Assembly: GCA_024636495.1 (NCBI GenBank)
Contig: JAGXGZ010000092.1
Location: forward strand, 1-63,399
Length of the DNA: 63,399 nucleotides
Direction: 5' to 3'
Source: Roseobacter sp.
GTDB lineage: Bacteria; Pseudomonadota; Alphaproteobacteria; Rhodobacterales; Rhodobacteraceae
Under the pieces are notes generated by a model. The model had not been told where the DNA came from. It ran no database searches and was given only the letters and a program-made list of their open reading frames with translations. Below are positions 8,733 to 18,758 of this stretch, piece after piece (position 1 is the first letter of the stretch; each line of letters starts with the position of its first letter). The translations under genes were made by a program, and so were the position numbers.

Positions 8733-9998
8733 CTAGTCCAGCGCCCTCCAGCCAATATCGCTGCGAAAAAACCCTTCTGGCCAGTCTACCGCGCGCACCA
8801 TCACATAGGCACGGCTCTGTGCCTCGGCAAGGCTATCGCCTCGTGCCGTGACATTCAAAACCCGGCCGCCGATTGCGACAGTTTTGCCGTCCTTAAGGGC
8901 AGTGCCTGCGTGGAAAACCATGTTTCGGCTGTCTTCGGGCAGCGCATCCAGCCCGCCAATGACGCTGCCTTTTTCATAGGCACCAGGATAGCCCAATGCG
9001 GCCATCACCACCGTTACGGCGTGATCTTCGGCCCAGTTTACCTGCATCTCGCTAAGGCGTGTTTCGGCGGCAGCATGCAACAAATCCAGCACCTGCGCGC
9101 CAAGGCGCATCATCAACACCTGACATTCAGGGTCACCAAACCGCGCGTTATATTCCACCAGACGGGGCGCGCCGTCTTTGATCATCAGGCCCGCGTATAG
9201 CACCCCTTGGTAGGGCGTGCCGCGCTTGGCCATCTCTGCCATCGTGGGGCGGATGATCTCGTCCAGGGCGCGCTGAGCAATTTCGTCGGTCAGGACAGGC
9301 GCGGGGGAATAGGCCCCCATGCCGCCGGTATTCGGCCCCGTGTCCCCGTCGCCCACACGTTTGTGGTCTTGGGCGGTGCCGATGGGCAAAACGGTCTCGC
9401 CGTCACACAGCACGAAAAACGACGCTTCTTCGCCTTCCATAAACTCTTCGATGACGACTTCGGCACCGGCATCTCCGAAAGTGCCGTCAAACATGGTATC
9501 CACCGCCGCAAGCGCCTCGGCGTCGGTTTCGGCGATGATCACGCCTTTGCCTGCGGCAAGCCCATCGGCCTTGATCACGATGGGGGCAGGGTGGGTGGCG
9601 AGATAAGCCCGCGCCGATGCCGCGTCGGTAAAGTGACCATAAGCTGCTGTTGGCGCGTTGGCGGCATCGCAGATGTCTTTGGTAAAGGCCTTTGATGCCT
9701 CAAGTGCGGCGGCAGCTTTGGACGGGCCGAACACCAGAATACCTGCGTTGCGCAAATCATCCGCCACCCCGGCGGCCAGCGGTGCCTCTGGCCCGATGAT
9801 CACGAAATCAATGCTGTTTTCATCGGCAAAGTTTACGACCGCAGCACCATCATTGATGTCAAATGACGCGCATTCCGCGATGGCTTCGATGCCCGCATTG
9901 CCGGGTGCCACGATCAACTTGTCGCATTTGGGGTTTTGCAGAACGGCCCAGGCAAGGCTGTGTTCCCGCCCGCCGCTGCCCAGAATGAGGATGTTCAT
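8733..9998 (-). CDS. purD: Phosphoribosylamine-glycine ligase
   Basis: GAR synthetase, 421 residues, second step of de novo purine synthesis: joins glycine to phosphoribosylamine using ATP. It starts with the family N-terminus [17 protein letters not shown]. An ATP-grasp core follows ([13 protein letters not shown] near residue 140, the [14 protein letters not shown] loop near 230, and FGDPECQ near 290). The longer frame to 10130 runs into the divergent xseA and is rejected in favour of the ATG at 9998, which is preceded by GGGAGAG. Divergent from xseA across 82 bases. Confidence 0.96.
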   Translation of the reverse strand: MNILILGSGGREHSLAWAVLQNPKCDKLIVAPGNAGIEAIAECASFDINDGAAVVNFADENSIDFVIIGPEAPLAAGVADDLRNAGILVFGPSKAAAALEASKAFTKDICDAANAPTAAYGHFTDAASARAYLATHPAPIVIKADGLAAGKGVIIAETDAEALAAVDTMFDGTFGDAGAEVVIEEFMEGEEASFFVLCDGETVLPIGTAQDHKRVGDGDTGPNTGGMGAYSPAPVLTDEIAQRALDEIIRPTMAEMAKRGTPYQGVLYAGLMIKDGAPRLVEYNARFGDPECQVLMMRLGAQVLDLLHAAAETRLSEMQVNWAEDHAVTVVMAALGYPGAYEKGSVIGGLDALPEDSRNMVFHAGTALKDGKTVAIGGRVLNVTARGDSLAEAQSRAYVMVRAVDWPEGFFRSDIGWRALD

Positions 9999-10080
9999 GG
10001 TTGCTCTCCCTTGGCCTTGGTTGCTGGGCGTTCTAAGCTGGGGCAGACAAAGACACAAGCCAGACACGAGGCGCGCCTGC

Positions 10081-11556
10081 ATGGATCTGATCGACGACCC
10101 AATCGAGGGGAAAAACAGCCCTGAATTCACCGTGACCGAGCTTTCTGGCGCAATTAAGCGGGTGATCGAGGGCGAATTCGGCCATGTTAGGATTCGCGGC
10201 GAGGTCGGGCGCGTCAGTCGGCCCCGGTCGGGGCATATCTATCTGGACCTCAAAGATGACAGTTCGGTCATATCGGGGATCATCTGGAAAGGAGTGTCTG
10301 CGCGGCTTGAAACCCAACCCGAAGAGGGGATGGAGGTGATTGCCACCGGGCGCATCACCACCTTTGGCGGGCAGTCGAAATATCAGATCGTGATCGAAGA
10401 CATCAAACCGGCGGGCATGGGCGCGCTGATGGCGCTGCTGGAAAAACGCAAGGCGGCGCTGGCGGCTGAGGGGCTGTTTGCGCCGGAGCGTAAACGCCCG
10501 TTGCCCTATCTGCCCGATGTGATCGGGGTGGTGACCTCGCCCTCGGGCGCTGTGATCCGCGATATTTTGCACCGTTTGCGCGACCGGTTTCCGCGCAAGG
10601 TGCTGATCTGGCCCGTTGCCGTACAGGGGGCGAAATGCGCGACCGAGGTTGCCCGCGCCATCGAGGGGTTTAACAAGCTGACCCCCGGTGGCGCGATCCC
10701 GCGTCCTGATCTGCTGATCGTCGCACGTGGTGGCGGGTCGGTTGAGGACCTGTGGGGGTTTAACGAGGAAATTGTGGCGCGCGCGGCTGCGGCCTCAAGC
10801 ATCCCGCTGATTTCAGCCGTGGGTCACGAGACGGACACGACCCTGATCGACTATGTATCTGACAAACGCGCGCCCACGCCCACGGCGGCGGCCGAGCTGG
10901 CGGTGCCGGTGCGTCACGAGCTGGTGGCGTGGCTTGACGGGCAAGAGGCGCGGATGACCCGCGCACTTAGCCAAGGGTTGGCGCGGCGCGATCAGCGCTT
11001 GCGCGATATGGCCCGCGCCTTGCCCCGTGCCGAAACTTTGCTGGACGGCCCGCGCCAAAAGCTGGACTTGCTGGCTGGTCGGCTGGGTCCTGCGCTGACC
11101 ACAGGTGTGCAGAAACGCAAAGTGCGGCTGGCGGATATGTCGGGCGTGCTGCGCCCCGGTACGTTGTTGCGTGCGCTTCAGTCCGAACAGCGCCGCCTTT
11201 CCGCGCTATCGTCGCGGTTCCGGCCCGAAGCTTTGGTGCTTGATCAAAAGCGAAAAGCGGATTCTTATCAGGCGCTTGCACGGCGTCTTTCGGATGCGGG
11301 ACAGCGTCAGACAACCGGCTGGCGCAAGCAGATTGCCGGGCTGGTCCGAGTGCATGAAATGCTCAGCTATAAATCGACGCTGGCGCGTGGCTATGCGGTT
11401 GTGCGCGGTGATGGTGGGTTGGTCACGACCAAAAAGGCCGCCCAAGATGCCACATCGCTTGAGATCGAATTTGCCGATGGGCGGATGCAGATCGGCGGCA
11501 AAGCGACCCCGCGCAAAGCCGCGAAAAAGCCCCCCGAACAAGGCAGCCTGTTTTAG
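10081..11556 (+). CDS. xseA: Exodeoxyribonuclease VII large subunit
   Basis: 491 residues. The ATG at 10081 is chosen because the family N-terminus ([17 protein letters not shown]) follows within 15 residues, while the frame from 9658 would be antisense to purD. An OB-fold DNA-binding region lies at about residues 25-110. The catalytic domain contains [15 protein letters not shown] near 140 and the [17 protein letters not shown] block near 210. With XseB it degrades single-stranded DNA; no xseB is adjacent. It overlaps the convergent small gene by 4 bases. Confidence 0.95.
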   Translation: MDLIDDPIEGKNSPEFTVTELSGAIKRVIEGEFGHVRIRGEVGRVSRPRSGHIYLDLKDDSSVISGIIWKGVSARLETQPEEGMEVIATGRITTFGGQSKYQIVIEDIKPAGMGALMALLEKRKAALAAEGLFAPERKRPLPYLPDVIGVVTSPSGAVIRDILHRLRDRFPRKVLIWPVAVQGAKCATEVARAIEGFNKLTPGGAIPRPDLLIVARGGGSVEDLWGFNEEIVARAAAASSIPLISAVGHETDTTLIDYVSDKRAPTPTAAAELAVPVRHELVAWLDGQEARMTRALSQGLARRDQRLRDMARALPRAETLLDGPRQKLDLLAGRLGPALTTGVQKRKVRLADMSGVLRPGTLLRALQSEQRRLSALSSRFRPEALVLDQKRKADSYQALARRLSDAGQRQTTGWRKQIAGLVRVHEMLSYKSTLARGYAVVRGDGGLVTTKKAAQDATSLEIEFADGRMQIGGKATPRKAAKKPPEQGSLF

Positions 11557-11948
11557 ACGCCGACCTTTGGGCCAAGACACAGCAGGTCTTGGTCGTTGTC
11601 CTGCGCCTCGTAAAGCTCTGTCGTGGTAGGGTCGTTTTCAAAACGTGCGATCAAGCCACCGGTGCCTGCCTCGAAGGTCCAGCACTGCGGGGACGGGTTG
11701 TCTTCATATGTGAAACAAATCTGCCCGTTCTCTTCGTACCATTCCCCCGGCTTGCATTCCCCGTCCAGAAACGACCATTCAACCCGGCGGTTGTCCAAAT
11801 AGCGCTCTGCGCCGTAGGTTTGGCCATTACTGTTGTAAAACAGTGTTTTGCCACGGGTGTAGGCGTCAAATTCATCGGCTGTCATGGACGATTGCGCCGC
11901 CAGAGGGGTGGCAAGAAGCATGGCAAGCAGGGCGAAAATCTGTTTCAT
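11553..11948 (-). CDS. Small secreted protein of unknown function
   Basis: 131 residues with a clear signal peptide (MKQIFALLAMLLATPLAAQ). The mature part has four Cys (GECKPGEW, ICFTYE, QCWTFE, LLCLGP), suggesting disulfides in the periplasm, and many Trp/Tyr and acidic residues. The pattern of short repeated beta-like segments around Cys is seen in small exported proteins of Rhodobacteraceae, but I do not recognise a named family. Convergent with xseA, with a 4-base overlap of stops. Confidence 0.7.
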   Translation of the reverse strand: MKQIFALLAMLLATPLAAQSSMTADEFDAYTRGKTLFYNSNGQTYGAERYLDNRRVEWSFLDGECKPGEWYEENGQICFTYEDNPSPQCWTFEAGTGGLIARFENDPTTTELYEAQDNDQDLLCLGPKVGV

Positions 11949-12000
11949 AACGCTAGTTTGCCAGAAATCGCAGGGCGGTGCCAGCGCAGATAAAGCGGGC

Positions 12001-13011
12001 TCAGGCGGGTTCCTGCCAGCGGGCGACGCGGCGGTCCATGATCCGCCGCCACAGCGGCGGGATCAGCGCCAGCACGGCCATGACCGGCAAGGATCGCGGC
12101 AAAAGCGGCATCGTGTCGGGTGTGACCTCAAGCGCTGGAAAAGCTCGGGCGGGGCGCATGTGGTGGTCTGAATGGCGCGGCGCGTTCAGCATCATCGCAG
12201 AAGAATACCACGCAGGTGCATTCCAGCTGTGCTGTGGGCCGACCGGTTCAAACCTGCCATCGGGGCGCTGTTGGCGGCGCAAACCGTAGTGCTGAACATA
12301 GTCTGATAGCAGAAGTTGCATCTGCGCATAAAAGGCGATGCCCAGCAATGCGACCACGCCACCACCGCCTGCGATGAAAGCGGCACATCCCAGCGAAGCG
12401 CCAGCCCCTGCGACGTAGATGACATAAGGGTGCGACACGCCGGATCTGCCGCGTGCGCGTGATTGGTGCTGCGTCTCTGCGTGCAACCCTGCAATGAACT
12501 CTGCACGCAAGACGCGCAAGGCATAGGCATAAAACCCTTCGCCCAACCGGGCCGAATTCGGATCGGCATCGGTGGCCGCATGAACATGATGCACCCGCAA
12601 ATGGGCCGAAACGTGGTGGCCGTGCAAAAGCGAGCAGTAGATGGCCGTGCCAATCCGGCGCGGCCAGCGGCCGCTGGCATGGATCAGCTCGTGCGCATTC
12701 GAGTTCGAGATCTGGCCGAAAAACAGGCCCAACCCTAGGTATATCAACAGCTTTGACGGTGCTGTCAGGCCACTGTCGCCGGCCAGCGCCCACACACCCA
12801 AAGCCAGCACTCCAAAATGCACGGCTGCCAGCGTTAGGCTAAGGGCGCGCCCGGTCCCGTCTTGCGGCGCAGGCTGGACTTTGATGCGATCAAGGAAAAA
12901 CACCAGCACGGTAATCGACAGCAGCGCCAGCAGCGGCCATGGCCCGCCCCGCAGGCATGCCAGCGCCAAAAGCACCGCTGGGGTCAGGCTGGCCGTGACA
13001 TACCAGATCAT
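12001..13011 (-). CDS. alkB: AlkB-type membrane di-iron hydroxylase (short form)
   Basis: 336-residue integral membrane monooxygenase of the alkane hydroxylase family. Histidine boxes: NAHELIHASG near 113, HGHHVSAHLRVHH followed by DADPNSARLGEGFYAY near 130-165, DYVQHYGLRR near 245, and APRHSDHHMRP near 285. Several hydrophobic segments precede the boxes. The ATG at 13011 has a GGAG site at good spacing, so the frame up to 13074 is not used. It is shorter than the roughly 400 residues of Pseudomonas AlkB. No rubredoxin gene is beside it, and substrate chain length cannot be inferred. Confidence 0.85.
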   Translation of the reverse strand: MIWYVTASLTPAVLLALACLRGGPWPLLALLSITVLVFFLDRIKVQPAPQDGTGRALSLTLAAVHFGVLALGVWALAGDSGLTAPSKLLIYLGLGLFFGQISNSNAHELIHASGRWPRRIGTAIYCSLLHGHHVSAHLRVHHVHAATDADPNSARLGEGFYAYALRVLRAEFIAGLHAETQHQSRARGRSGVSHPYVIYVAGAGASLGCAAFIAGGGGVVALLGIAFYAQMQLLLSDYVQHYGLRRQQRPDGRFEPVGPQHSWNAPAWYSSAMMLNAPRHSDHHMRPARAFPALEVTPDTMPLLPRSLPVMAVLALIPPLWRRIMDRRVARWQEPA

Positions 13012-13183
13012 TGCTCGGCTCCGTATTGCTGTTGTCAGTTTCTTATAGGCTAATTGCGGCACTAAAAAGAACACAACCTGTCACAGGTGCCGCGTAAAGT
13101 GTTAGGGAAACGTCGCTTTTCGAATGTGAGCGGGGGCGCATCTTTGATAGATTGTCCGCAACACTTAGCCGAAGGAACGCACG

Positions 13184-14896
13184 ATGGCACTGGATGATCA
13201 CAAAAAGTCTGATGGCAAAGGCCCCGAAAAAGGCGTCTGGAAATCTGGAAAAGGCAAAGGGCGCACCCACACCAAGGGGCGTCAGCTGGATGATACTGCA
13301 TGGGATCAGGTCCGCGCCTTGCTGGGGGATAAACCGCGCCGCGCTGATTTGTTGATCGAACATTTGCATCTCATTCAGGATGAATACGGCCATCTGTCTG
13401 CCGCCCATTTGCGCGCCCTAGCCGAAGAAATGCGCCTTAGCATGGCCGAGGTCTATGAAGTCGCGACATTTTACGCCCATTTCGATGTGGTCAAAGAGGG
13501 TGAAACCCCACCGCCCGCGCTCACGATCCGCATCTGCGATTCGCTGGCCTGCGAGCTGGCGGGCGCGCAGGCGTTGAAATCCGCTTTGGAGGATGGCTTG
13601 GATGCGGCGCAGGTCCGCGTGGTGCGCGCGCCTTGTATTGGCCGCTGCGATACTGCTCCCGCGCTTGAGATCGGCCATAACTTTGTCGATCACGCGACGG
13701 TGGAAAAGGTGCAGGCGGTGATCGCTGCGGGCGACACACATGTGCATTTGCCCGACTACCAAGGCTTTGATGCTTACGTCAAAGACGGTGGTTATAAGAC
13801 GCTGAAATCCTTGCGCAGCTCTGGCAACTGGGAGGCGGTGCAGGACAAACTGCTTGAGGCAGGCGTGCGCGGACTTGGCGGGGCGGGGTTTCCGTCGGGC
13901 AAGAAATGGGGATTTGTGCGCGCCAATCCGGGCCCGCGCTATATGGCGGTGAATGGCGATGAGGGCGAGCCCGGCACGTTCAAAGACCGTTGGCATCTGG
14001 AACGCGTGCCACACCAGTTTCTTGAGGGCATGTTGATCGCCGCTTGGGCCGTAGAAGCGCAGACCGTATTTTTATACATGCGCGATGAATACCCTCAGGT
14101 ATTGGCGCTTTTGCGTACCGAAATCGCAGCGCTGGAAGCCGCAGGGATTGTTGCACCCGGCTATATCGATCTGCGGCGCGGTGCCGGTGCCTATATCTGC
14201 GGCGAGGAATCCGCGATGATCGAAAGCATCGAAGGCAAGCGCGGAATGCCGCGCCACCGACCGCCCTTTGTGGCCCAAGTCGGTGTCTTTGGTCGCCCCA
14301 CTTTGGTACATAACGTCGAGACGCTGCATTGGGTCGCGCGCATCTGCCGCGAGGGGCCTGAGGTCTTGAACAGCATCGAAAAGAACGGGCGCAAAGGGCT
14401 GCGCAGCTATTCCGTGTCGGGCCGTGTCGTGAAACCGGGGATGTACCAACTGCCCGCCGGATCAACGATCACCGATATCATCGAGGCCGCTGGCGGTATG
14501 GCTGCGGGCCATGTGTTCAAGGCCTACCAGCCCGGTGGTCCGTCCTCTGGCCTGCTGCCCGCGTCGATGTCGGATATCGCGATGGATTTCGACGTCTTGC
14601 AGGAATACGGCTCGTTCATCGGGTCCGCTGCGGTGGTGGTGTTGTCCGACCACGACAGCGCCAAGGCGGCGGCGCTGAACATGCTGCGGTTCTTTGAGTA
14701 TGAGAGCTGCGGACAATGCACGCCTTGTCGCGTGGGCTGCGGGAAAGCGGTGCAATTGATGCAAGCGGATACGTGGGACCAGCCGTTGCTTGAGGAACTG
14801 TCGCAAGCGATGGTTGACGCATCGATTTGCGGGCTGGGGCAGGCGGCACCGAACCCGATCCGGTTGGTGATGAAGCACTTTGCGGACGAGATTTAG
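13184..14896 (+). CDS. Fused NuoE/NuoF-type diaphorase, FdsG-FdsB-like (NAD-linked formate dehydrogenase)
   Basis: 570 residues. After a Lys/Gly-rich N-terminus (1-35), a thioredoxin-like NuoE/FdsG domain (about 40-165) carries [2Fe-2S] ligands in ICDSLACE and APCIGRCD. The NuoF/FdsB domain has the FMN loop GLGGAGFPSGKKW near 230, NGDEGEPGTFKDR near 258, and the NADH-site segment GAGAYICGEESAMIES near 335. The [4Fe-4S] motif is ESCGQCTPCRVGC near 507. In related bacteria this module passes electrons from molybdenum formate dehydrogenase FdsA to NAD+. Here no fdsA, fdsC or fdsD follows: the next gene, 122 bases on, is an unrelated reverse gene. Role as an orphan diaphorase is inferred. Confidence 0.85.
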   Translation: MALDDHKKSDGKGPEKGVWKSGKGKGRTHTKGRQLDDTAWDQVRALLGDKPRRADLLIEHLHLIQDEYGHLSAAHLRALAEEMRLSMAEVYEVATFYAHFDVVKEGETPPPALTIRICDSLACELAGAQALKSALEDGLDAAQVRVVRAPCIGRCDTAPALEIGHNFVDHATVEKVQAVIAAGDTHVHLPDYQGFDAYVKDGGYKTLKSLRSSGNWEAVQDKLLEAGVRGLGGAGFPSGKKWGFVRANPGPRYMAVNGDEGEPGTFKDRWHLERVPHQFLEGMLIAAWAVEAQTVFLYMRDEYPQVLALLRTEIAALEAAGIVAPGYIDLRRGAGAYICGEESAMIESIEGKRGMPRHRPPFVAQVGVFGRPTLVHNVETLHWVARICREGPEVLNSIEKNGRKGLRSYSVSGRVVKPGMYQLPAGSTITDIIEAAGGMAAGHVFKAYQPGGPSSGLLPASMSDIAMDFDVLQEYGSFIGSAAVVVLSDHDSAKAAALNMLRFFEYESCGQCTPCRVGCGKAVQLMQADTWDQPLLEELSQAMVDASICGLGQAAPNPIRLVMKHFADEI

Positions 14897-14944
14897 GGCG
14901 GAGGTTTAGGGTGGGGCCCCCTGCGGGTTTTCCCAAAACGTAAG

Positions 14945-14971
14945 CGTCAGACCTGCACAGCCGGTCTGACG
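14945..14971. terminator. Hairpin between convergent genes
   Basis: CGTCAGACC and GGTCTGACG form a perfect 9-base stem with a 9-base loop, between the diaphorase stop (14896) and the lytic transglycosylase stop (15018). No strong U tract follows on either strand, so terminator function is only likely. Confidence 0.5.
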
Positions 14972-15017
14972 TACCGGTAAAAACCGCGTGTCCACATTTG
15001 GTAGCCTTAAAGATGCG

Positions 15018-15902
15018 TCAGTTCTTCACAACCAAACAGGTACATCGGTTTTGTCGCAAGCGTGCGCAAAGTTGCTGGGCCACGGTGCGGGTTTCTGATC
15101 CGTATTGCGCAAAGTAGAATCCCTTGCGCCCCGAAACGCGGTTTTTCTTGTAAACCATATCAAGTTTCTGCCCGCTGATCGCGCTTCGGCACGACGATGT
15201 GTTGGCCTTGGCCTTGGCTTGCGCGGCATTGGTGCTGGCGCCAAAGGCGACTTGAACGCCCCATGGTTTCAGCAAGGGTTTGGGCGGTGTAATCTTGAGC
15301 GGTGTTATGCGGCGCTTGGCGGCCATCTCGTAGCAGGCGGGCAGAAAGGCTTTGTCTTTTGACAGGCGGAAATCGGGTTGTTTTGGCGGGGTGTCGCGCC
15401 ATATTTCAGCGGATAATCCGGTGATGATGGGCACATAATTCACAGTTTCAGAGGCAAGGCCCTTGCCCTCCAGAAACCCTTCGGCGCGGCGTTCGCCGCC
15501 ATTGTAGCCAATCGCTGCCATGCCTTCGTTGCCATATTTCTGAACCATTTCAGCAAGGTATTGGGCTGAATGCTCTAGCGCGTCGGCAGGGTTATACGGG
15601 TCTGCAAGTCCGCGCAGTTTGGCCGTGGAGGGGATAAATTGCGCAATTCCGCGCGCATTGGCATGGCTTAGGGCGTTTTGATCAAAGCGGCTTTCCTGCC
15701 AGATTAGCCGCGCAAAGAAGTCTCGGTTCAGCCCGTGACGGTCTGAAAACACCTTGATTGCGTTGCAGGTGTCATAGACAAAATGCACGGGCCGGATGCA
15801 GTGGACCTGACCCCATTTGGCGGTCGAGCAATAGCGCTGGTCCGGCTCTGCAAACGCCGCATTTCCGAGCAAAAGGAACGTAAATATCATCAACAAGCGC
15901 AT
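15018..15902 (-). CDS. Soluble lytic transglycosylase (SLT domain)
   Basis: 294 residues. The ATG at 15902 gives a signal peptide (MRLLMIFTFLLLGNAAFA). The goose-type lysozyme/SLT fold spans about residues 45-165. It has the catalytic Glu in LIWQESRFD, then ARGIAQFIPSTA and a later YNGGERR element, both family landmarks. It cleaves peptidoglycan glycan strands in the periplasm, leaving 1,6-anhydromuramic ends. The C-terminal 120 residues are basic and contain several Cys; function unknown. Confidence 0.85.
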   Translation of the reverse strand: MRLLMIFTFLLLGNAAFAEPDQRYCSTAKWGQVHCIRPVHFVYDTCNAIKVFSDRHGLNRDFFARLIWQESRFDQNALSHANARGIAQFIPSTAKLRGLADPYNPADALEHSAQYLAEMVQKYGNEGMAAIGYNGGERRAEGFLEGKGLASETVNYVPIITGLSAEIWRDTPPKQPDFRLSKDKAFLPACYEMAAKRRITPLKITPPKPLLKPWGVQVAFGASTNAAQAKAKANTSSCRSAISGQKLDMVYKKNRVSGRKGFYFAQYGSETRTVAQQLCARLRQNRCTCLVVKN

Positions 15903-16016
15903 ATCCCTTTGGTGGTGCAGGAGGGCGGCGCTGTCAATTCCCGTTGTCACCCTTCCCTCTGGGCAGATGAGCCTATAGGTCATAGATAACGCCTGACACT
16001 TTTTCGGAGAGCGCGC

Positions 16017-17201
16017 TTGGCCTTTTTCAAAAAACTGAAATCCAAACTGTTCAAATCCTCGTCCAAGATAGACGAGGGGCTTGAGGCGATTGTCGAAGAG
16101 GGCGGCGCAGTCGATACGCCCGAAACCATCGACGAGGTGCCCGTTGATCAGGTGATGGATACGCCTTTGGCAGCGACGAAAGCCTTGCCTGAAACGGGTG
16201 ACCCTGAGCCCGCGCCAAAGCCTGCTGCTACGTCAGAGGAACCGACCCCCGTTTCCATTCGTGAAACGGTTCAGTCTATTGATGTCGATTTGGAAACGCC
16301 AAAGCCTGCCAAACCCGGTCTGATGGGCCGCTTGATGGGGCGCGGTGACGCCGCCCCTGTGCTGCGGCGCGTGCTGGATGACGAGATGCTTGAGCAGCTT
16401 GAAGAGCTGTTGATCTCGACCGATATGGGCGTGGATACGGCGCTGCGTGTGACGGCGAACATGGCCGAAGGGCGGTTTGGCAAGCGGTTGTCGGTCGAAG
16501 AAATCAAGCGTTTGTTGGCCGCTGAAATTGCGCGGATCATGGACCCGATCGCCAAGCCTTTGCCGCTGTATGCCAAGACGCCGCAGGTCGTGCTGGTGGT
16601 GGGCGTCAACGGGTCGGGCAAGACGACGACGATTGGCAAGCTGGCCAGCCAGTTCAAAGCGGCGGGCAAACATGTGGTGATTGCGGCGGGGGATACCTTT
16701 CGTGCTGCTGCCGTCGAACAGTTGCAGGTCTGGGGCGACCGTGCTGGCGTTCCGGTGCTGACCGCCGCCCAAGGGTCGGACCCTGCCAGCCTCGCGTTCG
16801 AGGCGATGGGCCAGGCCGAACGTGATGGCGCTGATTTGCTGTTGATCGATACTGCCGGACGTCTGCAAAATCGGGGCGATCTGATGGAAGAGCTTGCCAA
16901 GATCGTGCGCGTGATCCGCAAGAAAGACCCGTCTGCCCCCCATAACACGCTGTTGGTGCTTGATGCGACGACAGGCCAGAACGCCCTTAATCAGGTGAAG
17001 GTGTTTCAGGACATCTCGGATGTGTCGGGACTTGTGATGACCAAGCTGGACGGCACGGCCAAGGGCGGTGTGCTGGTGGCCTTGGCCGATAAATTCGGTC
17101 TGCCGATCCATGCTATCGGGGTGGGCGAACAGATCGACGATTTGCAGCCCTTTGACCCGCAGGAATTCGCGGATGCCTTAATGGGGTTGGACCCTAAGTG
17201 A
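16017..17201 (+). CDS. ftsY: Signal recognition particle receptor FtsY
   Basis: 394 residues. Start is a TTG at 16017 preceded by GGAGA at 16006-16010, giving MAFFKKLKSKLF. An acidic A domain (about 15-105) is followed by the NG domain: P-loop GVNGSGKTTTIGKLA near 198, DTFRAAAVEQL near 225, DTAGRLQNRGDLMEEL near 280, and TKLDGTAKGG near 342. It is the membrane receptor for SRP-ribosome complexes. The next gene starts 26 bases on. Confidence 0.96.
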   Translation: MAFFKKLKSKLFKSSSKIDEGLEAIVEEGGAVDTPETIDEVPVDQVMDTPLAATKALPETGDPEPAPKPAATSEEPTPVSIRETVQSIDVDLETPKPAKPGLMGRLMGRGDAAPVLRRVLDDEMLEQLEELLISTDMGVDTALRVTANMAEGRFGKRLSVEEIKRLLAAEIARIMDPIAKPLPLYAKTPQVVLVVGVNGSGKTTTIGKLASQFKAAGKHVVIAAGDTFRAAAVEQLQVWGDRAGVPVLTAAQGSDPASLAFEAMGQAERDGADLLLIDTAGRLQNRGDLMEELAKIVRVIRKKDPSAPHNTLLVLDATTGQNALNQVKVFQDISDVSGLVMTKLDGTAKGGVLVALADKFGLPIHAIGVGEQIDDLQPFDPQEFADALMGLDPK

Positions 17202-17226
17202 GCGCGGCTTACTGGGGTGCGCACCC

Positions 17227-18129
17227 GTGACCGAATGGCTGGCCCAGATCGAGGGCACCCCAGAAGGGCATCAAGTCGCCCTGTATCTGGCGTTGTTAGC
17301 CGCGTTTTTGCACGCTGTTTTTGGCGCGTTACAAAAGGGCAGGCATGATCCGTGGCTGACGCGCGGGGCGATTGATTTCTCTTACGGGGTTATGGCCACA
17401 CCTTTTGCGCTGTTTGTCGTGCCGTGGCCCGAACCGCATATGTGGGCGATCTTTGCCGGCGCTTTTGCGATCCACGTTGTTTACAAGCTGCTTCAGGCTT
17501 GGGCCTATACCAAGGGGGCTTATACCGTGGTCTACCCCGTGGTGCGCGGGACTGGGCCGCTTTTTACGGTGATCGGTGCCTATCTGATCTTCAACGAAAG
17601 CTTTACCTTGATGCAATGGGCCGGGGTGGGCGTGTTGATGGCGGGCATCTTTGGGCTGGCGCTGTATAATATGGTCTATCTGGTGTCCGAGCGGGACACG
17701 CTTCACGCGGCCTTGGGCCTTGCAGTGCTGACGGGGCTGTTCGTGGCGCTTTACACGACCTATGACGCCTATGGCATCCGCGCGACCGAGAACCCGTTTA
17801 CCTTTCTGGCATGGTTTTTCATGATCGACGGGATCGTCATGCCGATCATCGCCACCCGCAGATATCTGCGCATGCCCAATCCGCCCGACCTTGGGCCGCT
17901 GATGACACGGGGCGTGGCGGGGGGATTTGTTGCCTTCTTCAGTTTTGGGGCCATCATGTTGGCGACAAGGCTGGACAAGGTGGGCGAGGCAGCGGTCTTG
18001 CGCGAAACTTCGACCGTGTTTGCGGCGATTATCGGCTGGCTGGTGCTAAAAGAAACCGTAGGCCCGCGACGCGTTGCCCTGATGGCATTGATTGCTGCGG
18101 GCGCTGTGATAGTTGAGATGGGTGGATAA
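17227..18129 (+). CDS. DMT-superfamily (EamA-like) transporter
   Basis: 300 residues with about ten predicted transmembrane helices in two repeated halves, the EamA layout. Start is a GTG at 17227. Typical elements include VYPVVRGTGPLFTVIGAYLIFNE in the first half and GEAAVLRETSTVFAAIIGWLVLKE in the second. Substrate is unknown. It lies between ftsY and ispZ with 25- and 11-base spacings, so the three genes are probably one transcript. Confidence 0.85.
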   Translation: MTEWLAQIEGTPEGHQVALYLALLAAFLHAVFGALQKGRHDPWLTRGAIDFSYGVMATPFALFVVPWPEPHMWAIFAGAFAIHVVYKLLQAWAYTKGAYTVVYPVVRGTGPLFTVIGAYLIFNESFTLMQWAGVGVLMAGIFGLALYNMVYLVSERDTLHAALGLAVLTGLFVALYTTYDAYGIRATENPFTFLAWFFMIDGIVMPIIATRRYLRMPNPPDLGPLMTRGVAGGFVAFFSFGAIMLATRLDKVGEAAVLRETSTVFAAIIGWLVLKETVGPRRVALMALIAAGAVIVEMGG

Positions 18130-18140
18130 TGGAGAGCAAA

Positions 18141-18758
18141 ATGACCGATAAACGCGAGATCAATCCCTTTTTGAAGTCAGCGCTCGAATTCGGGCCTGTG
18201 CTGCTCTTTTTTGTCGCCTATCTGCGCTACAAGGACGAGGTCTTTACCCTTGGCGGAACTGACTACAGCGGATTTATAATCGTCACAGCGGCCTTTGTTC
18301 CCTTGCTGATTGCCGCAACGGCTGCCCTGTGGGCGCTGACGGGTAAACTTAGCCGGATGCAGGTTGCAACGGTCATTTTGGTAACTGTCTTTGGCGGGCT
18401 GTCCGTATGGCTGAACGACGAGCGGTTTTTCAAGATGAAGCCAACCGCGATTTATCTTCTGTTCGCAGCTTTGCTGGCCATCGGGCTGCTGCGCGGCCAG
18501 TCCTACCTGAAATTCGTGATGGAAGAGATGATGCCGCTGCAAGACGCAGGCTGGATGATTTTGACCAAGCGCTTGATGCTGTGTTTCTTTGGTCTGGCTT
18601 TGGCGAATGAATTGATCTGGCGCTTTGCCAGTACGGAAACATGGGTCTATTTCAAGACCTTTGGCCTGACGGCTGCGGTGTTCGTGTTCTTTATGGCGCA
18701 AAGCAGATTGTTTCAGGCTTACGGCTTGGAAAAAGAAGAAGATTCCGACGCCGTCTGA
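18141..18758 (+). CDS. ispZ: Inner-membrane septation protein A (YciB/IspZ family)
   Basis: 205 residues with five to six hydrophobic segments. Family landmarks are KSALEFGPVLLFFVAY at the N-terminus, WLNDERFFKMKPT near 95, and RLMLCFFGLALANELIWR near 150. The ATG at 18141 follows GGAGAG at 18131, preferred over the ATG at 18129. YciB proteins influence cell-envelope synthesis and division, with mechanism unsettled. The last 40 bases overlap the convergent gene. Confidence 0.88.
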   Translation: MTDKREINPFLKSALEFGPVLLFFVAYLRYKDEVFTLGGTDYSGFIIVTAAFVPLLIAATAALWALTGKLSRMQVATVILVTVFGGLSVWLNDERFFKMKPTAIYLLFAALLAIGLLRGQSYLKFVMEEMMPLQDAGWMILTKRLMLCFFGLALANELIWRFASTETWVYFKTFGLTAAVFVFFMAQSRLFQAYGLEKEEDSDAV

